DNA of 64,000 bases from Rhopalosiphum padi. Lineage: Eukaryota > Arthropoda > Insecta > Hemiptera > Aphididae. Location of the stretch: contig NC_083600.1 of assembly GCF_020882245.1 (NCBI RefSeq), positions 24,924,001 through 24,988,000 on the forward strand, written 5' to 3'. The notes under the pieces are model-generated. The model was not told the DNA's origin. It worked only from the letters and a program-made list of their open reading frames with translations, and searched no databases. The translations under genes and the position numbers were made by a program. Of this stretch, positions 53,001 through 62,000 are shown piece after piece (position 1 is the stretch's first letter; every line of letters begins with the position of its first letter).

Positions 53001-56000
53001 AATGACACTCATTTTTTCATTTAATAGCACAACCTACATTTAAGAAAGGATTAAGGGATATGGAAGTAACAGAAGGAGGAATGCTTAAACTACAAGTGAC
53101 TTGTTATGGAAGTCCGGCTCCTGAAATTAAATGGTTTAAGGATGGAAAAGAAGTACGTAGTGATGCCCACATCAAAATATCAAAAGACAAAAAAAGGGTG
53201 GAGAATTTCAGTCTTACTGTTAATCTTGTAAAAGTAGAAGATGGTGGAGAATATGAAGTTAGAGCTACTAACGAAATGGGTACAGCTGTTACTAAGAGTA
53301 TAGTGAATATTTTAGGTAAGTAACATGCCCATATATATATATATATATATTAACAAAGTATGAAACCTATTTTTATATTGAAATCATTACATTTTGGATA
53401 AATTTAGAGAATGCGTTTTAAGCATGTCTTCAAATGTTAATTCAATCCTTTTTGAACTAAATGTTTTAATTTTTAATTTAAAATGTTGTAATTTTGCATG
53501 AACTTTGAAAAACTTAGCTAAACATTCAACTGATTTCAAAGAAGACGATAATGAATCAACTAAAAATGAAAATGAGGATATAGAAGAAAATTTAGATAAA
53601 AAAGAAAAAGGTTAGTTTATTGCCATAAAAAAATTGTGTAAATAGAAGCTATTTTACTTATATAGCTATTTAAAAAATATGTGGGATTTTATATAGAATA
53701 GAATTATATATGCTAAAAGCTTTAAGTTGCTATTAGTTTCTTTTGTATACAAAATGACATACGAAAATGTTAAAAACAAAGTAATTACATTTATTAGTGA
53801 CATTGCCAATCAAAATCAACAGCAAGGAAAACTGCAGGGAAAGATTAGTGGAAATAAATGTTGAAGAAGATAGAAAAATTGGTATTTCATCGATAATAAA
53901 TATAGGTATGCAAATATTTACAGGAGTCAACAAGGGCATCTATGGTGTTCATGTTACCTTCATTAAATTAGGTTATTATAATTAACACGTTACAGATGGT
54001 GATAGATCTATCAAAACCGAAGAAAGTTTAGTTATAATGAGCAGCCAATCGGGAGAATTTAGTTGCGTGGAAATGAGTTGGGAAGAATCTTCTACTAAAT
54101 GTAGAAATTATTATGGTATTGTAGAAGAACCTAGGGATGAACGAATTATACCAATTAAAATAGACAGAAGTATATCAATACACACAGCTTCTGACGAAGA
54201 AGAAGAGCCATTTTGGGTTGTTGAAAGCGTTAAAAAGCACGAAGAAGTAAGAAATGAGATTAAAAAAATGAAAGAAAATAAAAACTCACAACAATTATTA
54301 GGAGATAGTTGCGACGAAGACGACGATAATTCTTTAATAGAATTACTAAAAAGAGTTCAAAAACAACGAAATGATTTAGAAAATATATTGGAAAAAGAAA
54401 ACCAAAAGGAAAATATAATTAATCCTTATAAATTTGAAGTAAATCGTTCAGAAAATATACTATCACGAAGCAATAGCATGTTAAGTGAATCATCTACACT
54501 AAAAGCAAGATCAGTTTCAAGGTTATCATCATTAGAAGAAAATACAAAGATGGATGAGCTATCCGAAACTTTGGTCAATGAATTAATTTCTAATAATTCA
54601 AATACTTGTATAAACAGTAAAAAAGAAACCTCATTAATAACGGAGAATACATCAAAAGAATTAATTAGTGACACTATCTATAATACAGATAGACCGAAAA
54701 AATCTGTTCTAACGCATAGTTTATATACTGAAACGTTAGGAAATAGTTGCGAAAATTCGGATGAAAAATACTCGAAAGATGAAGGAACTGTTTTGACTAG
54801 TGCTAATAGAGCTTCAATATCAAGACTGTCTTCTATAGAAGAATGTGATAACTCTTTTTCACCTAAGAAAAATATAAGAGAGTGTTCTGAAATACCAAAA
54901 AGATTATCTTTGTCGAGATTGCCTTCTACTGAGCATGCAAAAAAAGATTTTATATTGGAAAAATCTACTTCACCTATAGTTAAGGAAAATGAACTAAATA
55001 AAGATTTTTATCCCTCATCATTTCTTCAAGATAAAATAGAATATGAATTAACGAAAATTAATGATACACTAGACAAGAGCTTTAAACCAATATCAGAACA
55101 TAATTTAAATGAGTCAATTAGTATTTTGGATAATAATGATGATGTAAACAATATAAATAATAAACCAAAGAGTAATTACACAAAAGCTTTAGACAATGAT
55201 AAATCAAATGAATATAGTCCTTTCCGTCTATCAAAAGCTGATGAAGCCGATTTTCGTAGAAAATCATTAATAAGACAATCTAGTATGATAAGTGATGCTT
55301 TAAGTGCGATGTGTGCTGAAATACCAGAGGATAATAAATGTAATAAACAAAAAAGGTATTCAATTAAAGAAGACAATGATCAAATAAAAGATTCTTATTC
55401 TAGAAAATCTAGTTTCTCAAAAATTGTATGTGATGAAAATAACACTAATTTGGGAAAGAAATTAATATCTAAATTAGATGCTGACCGTGAACCTGAAATT
55501 CATAATGAGTCATTTGACTCTTTAACAGAAAAAAAATTATCTGAAATATCAAGTACAGAACCATTAAAAAAATCCTTATTACCTGAGTTAAATAAAAAAA
55601 TAATAAGTGATTTAAAGAACAATGATTTAACCACTACAAAAGCAGATTCTGGTCTTTCAAATTATGAAAATAAAAGTTTTTTGTTAGATAAAGAAAATAA
55701 TTTAAATAATGAAAAGCTTTCAGTATCTAATTCTTTACCAAAAGATAATAACTTGGATATAGTTTTACCAAAGGATAATAGTTTATCAAGTGATATTAAA
55801 AATTCAATGAACGATTTAAAACCTAATGCTTCAACTCTATTCAAAGGAAAAGAAACAAATAATTTACCAACTCCTATCTTAGAAAATTTAGAAAATAAAG
55901 AAGGCGATATAGTTAAACAATCTTCTCTGAGTTTATTAGATAAAAAACATGGAAATACGTTAACTCTTGCAACAAATCAAAAAGGAGATATTGCATGTAA

Positions 56001-59000
56001 CAACAACACGGATTTATCACCTAGTAATTCTCTTTCATTAAATAACATTGATAGTTCAACAAATATAACACAAGATTTAAATCCTAATAATTCAGTTCAT
56101 CTCCCAATAACAAAAGAAATAATAGATACAAACGTTCTAAATATGCCAATGGAAAAACTTTTAATTAATAAAGAAAGCGAAATAAACAACGACAAAACTG
56201 GGAAACCCATAGAGAAGGTTGATCAAATAATTAAAGAGCATTCTCCAGATGGTACGAATAAAGAAAATGAAAATATATCAAAATTGAAAACCTTAAAGAC
56301 ATCAATGGAAGAAAACAATGATAAGCAAAGAAGTGGAGTAAAACAAATAGGAGGTATACAAAATCAGATGTTATAATAACGTCAGTGTTGTCTTTTATCT
56401 CTTGTTCGTTCAGCAATCGTCACTGTTCAGGTTATTTAAGCTATATATTGTGTTAGTTACTGGCGCCTAAAACTGCATTATTTTAACCTATTTTGATGTT
56501 TATGTCTATTTAATCCATGATATATTGATCACTAAAAACAAATATAATTTTTGATTTTTGTGCTTGTATGTAACACGTTTGAAAATATTGTATATTTTTC
56601 CTAGAAATTTGGTAAGTTTGATTTGAAAAAAAAAATAATTAAAAAAAAAATGATTATTTATTTTGTTTGAAATATTTAGTGCCTCCGAAAATAATATCTG
56701 GGATGGATGATGATGAAACTTATGAATCACTTACAAAAGTATTTAATGTAAAAGCTCGTGGTGCTCCTAAGCCTAAAGTTCAATGGTAAAAGTTTATTTA
56801 CTTACATTTTAATAATATTTATTTTATTTTATGTATTTTAATACTTAAGGTTCAAAGACGGTAATGAATTATCAAATACTAGAAATATCCAAATTAATGA
56901 TTCCGAAGAAGATGAATCATTTAAATTAACTATTCAAGATTTAAGAGTGGCTGATTCTGGTTCATATTGCTGTAAATTAACTAATGAAGTTGGAGAAGAC
57001 ATGAAATCAGCAAAACTTAACGTGCAAGATGTAGAGTTGCTCCGTGGTCCCAAAATAAGAAAACCACTATCTGATATAGAAGTTATAAAAGGCCAAAAAG
57101 TTGAATGGTCAATAACGCTCATAGCTGATCCCATTCCTGAAGTAGAATGGACTTGTGATGGCAAAAATGTCAATGCTGACTTTACTGTTAATTCATCTGA
57201 AATAGCTAATGGCCTAAAAGAATGTACATTCACAATGACAATTCCAACTTCTGAACTTAGTGATACCGGTCTTTACCGAGTGAAAGCGACTAATAAATTT
57301 GATTCAGCTGAATGTAGCGCTCATTTAGATATAGTTATGAAACCAGAAATTGAAGGATTCCATGATATCACTGTAATACCTTCAATGGAAGCGATATTTG
57401 AAGCAATTATTCATGCAGTACCTAAGCCAAAAATAGTATGGACAATAAATGGAAAAGATTTATCGGAACGAGAATTTGTTAAACTTACAAGTGAAGAATT
57501 AGAAAAAGATATAACAAAATTCAAGATAGTTATTGGAGATGTGAACCCAGAAGAAGAAGGTGAATATGTAGTTAAAGCTTGGAATAAAGTGGGAGAAACA
57601 ACTGCCATAGCTAACCTTAAACTTCATAGTAAGTAAACCTACATATATTATTTTATTAAAAATTATATAATCAAATAAAAATTAAACTTTAGCTGAGGAA
57701 CCTTCATTTGTTAAACTGATGGAAGATTTAACAATACAAGAATATGATGAAGTACAGCTTTCTGTACGAGTTAATGGAATTCCAAAACCTAAAATCACTT
57801 GGTAATATTCATTATAAAAATATTTTATTGAATATAATAACGTTTTTACATAGGTTTAAAAATGGGGAAGTCATAATACCTGACTTAAGAATCAGTATAC
57901 ATACAAATGAAGAAGGCCAAGTTAAAAGTACTCTTACTATAGACCATTTCAGTGGTTTAGATATTGCAAAAGTAAGATTATATTTTATTTTTTAAATTAA
58001 TTGTCGATTAACATTTAATATTTATTATAGTTCTCGGTTAAAGCTGTAAATATGATGGGTGAAGCTGAAACATCATCTAATTTAACTATGGCGGAAATAA
58101 TGCCCTCGTTTGTAAAACCTTTTGAACGGATAACAGAAGGCGTTGAAGGATCACCAATTGAAATTCAAACACAACTTATTGGAAGTCCTCGTCCCCATGT
58201 TGCATGGTATAAAGATGGAGAAGAGCTTAAAAATACAGAAGGAGATAACAAAGATGACGAACAAAAACATATTACCCTAGAAGCAAATCCAAACGGAACT
58301 GTTATGATAAAAATTGATAAAGTTGAACAAGGAGATTGTGGTGCATATAAAATTATAGCGACTAATAATTTTGGTACAAGTGCTACTAATACTGCATTAG
58401 TAGTAAATGGTAAGTTCATACAAAGAATATACTTTATAATATAATATTTTATATCAAATTATATATTTATTTTAATAATGCAGTACCAAGGTCAAATTAA
58501 TTTTTTCTTAAAACATTTTAATTAATACAATACTACTCGTATATATTTATTTATACCGGGCGATTCTTATATCATATAACACTCATTATTTCAAAAAGTA
58601 TTCACGTTTTTGAAAACATTTTTTTACATAGTTTCAAGTTGTTAAAAATACAACGTTTTTATCAAAAAATTACATTTTTAAATATTTTTTTTCCTTATTT
58701 TTTTAAGTATTTTACTTTTTTGAATGACAACAGAGTTTTAATTTCATATTCCAAAGCAGAATATTTTTCTGAGTATTTTGATATATAAAAATTATGTTAA
58801 AACTTCATAAGAATAAGTTTTGATGGGCGCAGTGGAGTGGTATGTGGTTACCCCGTAAAATGTTTGTCCACTACTCCGCTTGTCTAAATTTTAAATACGT
58901 ATAATTCATAAACTACTTGTCCTAAATTCGATTTTTATGTATTAAAATACTCAGAAAAATATTCTGCTTTAGAATATGAAATTAAAACTCTGTTGTCATT

Positions 59001-62000
59001 CAAAAAGTAAAAAACTTAAAAAATTATAAGGATAAAAAATATTTAAAAATATAATTTGTTTAATAAAAATGTTGTTTTTTAACAACTTGAAACTATGTAA
59101 AAAAATGTTTTCAAAAACATGAATACTTTTTGAAATAATGAGTGTTTTATAATATAAGAATCGCCCTGTATAATTTATTATTGCTATACAACCTGACCCT
59201 ACCATAGACGATGTGAAAATATTTGTAGTATAAATAGCATAAAATTAATCTACATTTCTTTTTAAAGTATGTATAAAAAAATAGAACAATTAGCAAAACT
59301 TTAGATGTAAAATTTTCGAACCCAAGTGAACATTTTTGAATCACAACACAATAACTAAATTTTACCTCCCAAAAATACAATCTATACCAAATTTTCTACT
59401 ATAAACCTACCGCCAAAGTTGAAAATCAAAGTATTTTTATCGCTTCAAAAAATGATAACAGCCAGAAAAATATCATTGTGAAGTCAATACATTCATCATT
59501 CATCACTGTACTCAGAATCTAACATATATGATTTTATTTATTTTTATTCTATTAGTATGAAAAAATATATTTTCAGTACTGTAATTTTAATTTTAAAATG
59601 TTTGTAAACATATGTTAACATTTTTAGTTTAACATTCAAATATATTTTTCTAGAATTACCGAAAAAGCCAATTCTAATTAAACACCCGAACCAAGTGGAC
59701 GTCAACGAGAATGAAATTTTAAAAATAGAAGCTCAATACGTAGCCTATCCAGATGCTATTGTAAAATGGTATAAAGATGGACATGTATTGCATCCTTGTC
59801 CTCAGATTGATTTTGTAATGGGTCCCAACGGAAATGTAGCTCTAGTAATTGAAAAAGCAACGCTTGGAGACGCTGGTGATTACGAAATCGTTGTATCAAA
59901 TGAACTGGGTAAAGCTGATGGTCAAATAAAAGTTAAAGTAAATCCGGCAGCTACAGTACCAGCATTTATTATGCCTTTAAGAGATTCTAAAGTAGTGGAA
60001 GGGTTCCCAGCAAAATTGCCTTTTAGATTATCTGGTTTTCCACTTCCAGAAATTGCATGGTAACTAAACAATTTTTTATGTGATTAATATTCATATTTAA
60101 TATATAAAATTACCTTAAACAAGGACAATCAATGATAAGCCGTTAGTCATCGATGGAGAAAAAATCAAAATGGCACATGAACCCGATGGTCTCCATTACT
60201 TGTTAATTGAAAAAGCTGGTCCAGAACATGCAGGCAAGCTTGCAATAATTGCTTCAAATAACAACGGTAATACTACATCGGAAGCCAAACTTTCAGTGAC
60301 TTGTAAGTTAATAGTTTTTTCTTTATTTATAAAAATTAAACAGTATAATAAATTTAATCGGTATTATGAAATATATACAATTGGTGCTTACATAAATTAT
60401 TTAATTTTTAAGTTGTGAATGTATTTATTTATTTATTTAATTTATAAATCAAATTTAACTAACACATTTATTATAATTGAAATATAATATATTATACATA
60501 TATATAATTAAATTAATTATTTTGTACTGAAATTTAATTTCAGCAAAAATAAACACTGATTCGTTGGAATCTAAACCAGAATTCCTTCATGGACTTAAAG
60601 ATACAACAGTAGAAGAAAGTAATGCATTAACATTATTAGCTCCGTTTCTTGGTAATCCTATACCAGATGTTAAATGGGAAAAAGATGGAAAAATATTGCA
60701 ACCATGCAATAAAGTTCATTTTACCTGTGATGGTTATAAAGTTGGACTTGAAATACTTGATACCAACACAGGAGATGCTGGACAGTATACTTGCACTCTA
60801 ACAAATAATCTAGGTGCTACCAAATCAGAATGTCAAGTTGGCATTCGTAAACTTTATCAAGCTCCTGTTTTCACGCAACGTTTTTCACATAATCAACAAG
60901 TATGACAAAATAAATGTTTAATATTGTAAATGTATTTTGTTATTCTATTATTTAATAATTTAGTTGCTTTCGAGAGATGCTAAATTCCATGCTCGTGTTA
61001 CCGGAGTTCCATCTCCAAATATTATATGGCATAAAAATGGTCATCAATTAACAAATGGGGATAAGTACAAATTAAAACGTGATGGGGAAGTTTGTAGTCT
61101 AACTATAAGTGATGTCAATGGTGATGACGCAGGACTATACAGCTGTATTGCAACCAATAGAGATGGAACAGCTACATGTGAAGCACAGCTTTCAATTGCT
61201 CCACGAATGTACATTAAATGTGTATATAAAATATAAAATATGAAATTAAAATATTTTTTTTTTAGTGTTGATGAATCTAGGAAACAAGAACCACCGTCCT
61301 TCATGAAGAAAATTGGTGATTGTGAAGTGTTTGATGGAATGACAGCTAAATTTACCGCATGTGCTACTGGATGGCCAGAACCTGAATATGAGTGGTTCTT
61401 AGACACTAATAGATTATATGAAACTGAAAGGATTAGAATGGAAAAAGAAGGTTCTGGTTTATTGCGATTAAAAATATTACACGCGGACTCAATTATTGAT
61501 TCTGGTCGATACAAATTACGAATTTTTAATCCACACGGAGAAGCCTATTGTGAAGCAAGCATTCTGTTTGACAGTAAGTAACAAATAAAATAAAAAATAA
61601 AAAAACCTAAGTAATAAATTTAATTATGTTATAGATGGTTTGGATTCGCGTTCAAAACGTCCCGTTGGCGAACTTTACAAAGACTTTGATCGATATCGTG
61701 CAACTGGAGCACCGTTACCATTACCTGATCCTCCAACAATAACTCGCATGTCTGATAAAAGACTTACTCTTTCATGGAAACCTTCATTACCAATCACACC
61801 AAGGACTCCGGTAACATATTTAGTAGAAATGGAAGAACAACCAAAAGGCGAGTGGACTACAGTCAGAGCTGGTATTCGAGGATGTGCTTGCGATATACAT
61901 AATTTAATTCCATTTAGGGATTATAAGTTCCGAGTAAGAGTTGAAAATAACTATGGAATTAGTGATCCCTCGCCATTTGTTTTAACATACAGGTGCGATA

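Larger units (their letters stand above)
58410..59653 (+). other. 1.2-kb intron enlarged by a foldback element
   Basis: The intron separates Ig13 from Ig14 and splices in phase 1. About half of it is the inverted-repeat element at 58556-59168. The following 250 bp (59250-59520) match the dispersed repeat of 34.8-35.5 kb and 38.4-38.7 kb. Confidence 0.8.

Noticed and set aside
53324..53350. AT dinucleotide run after the Ig8 exon
   Set aside because: Ordinary microsatellite in an intron; the adjacent donor is intact.
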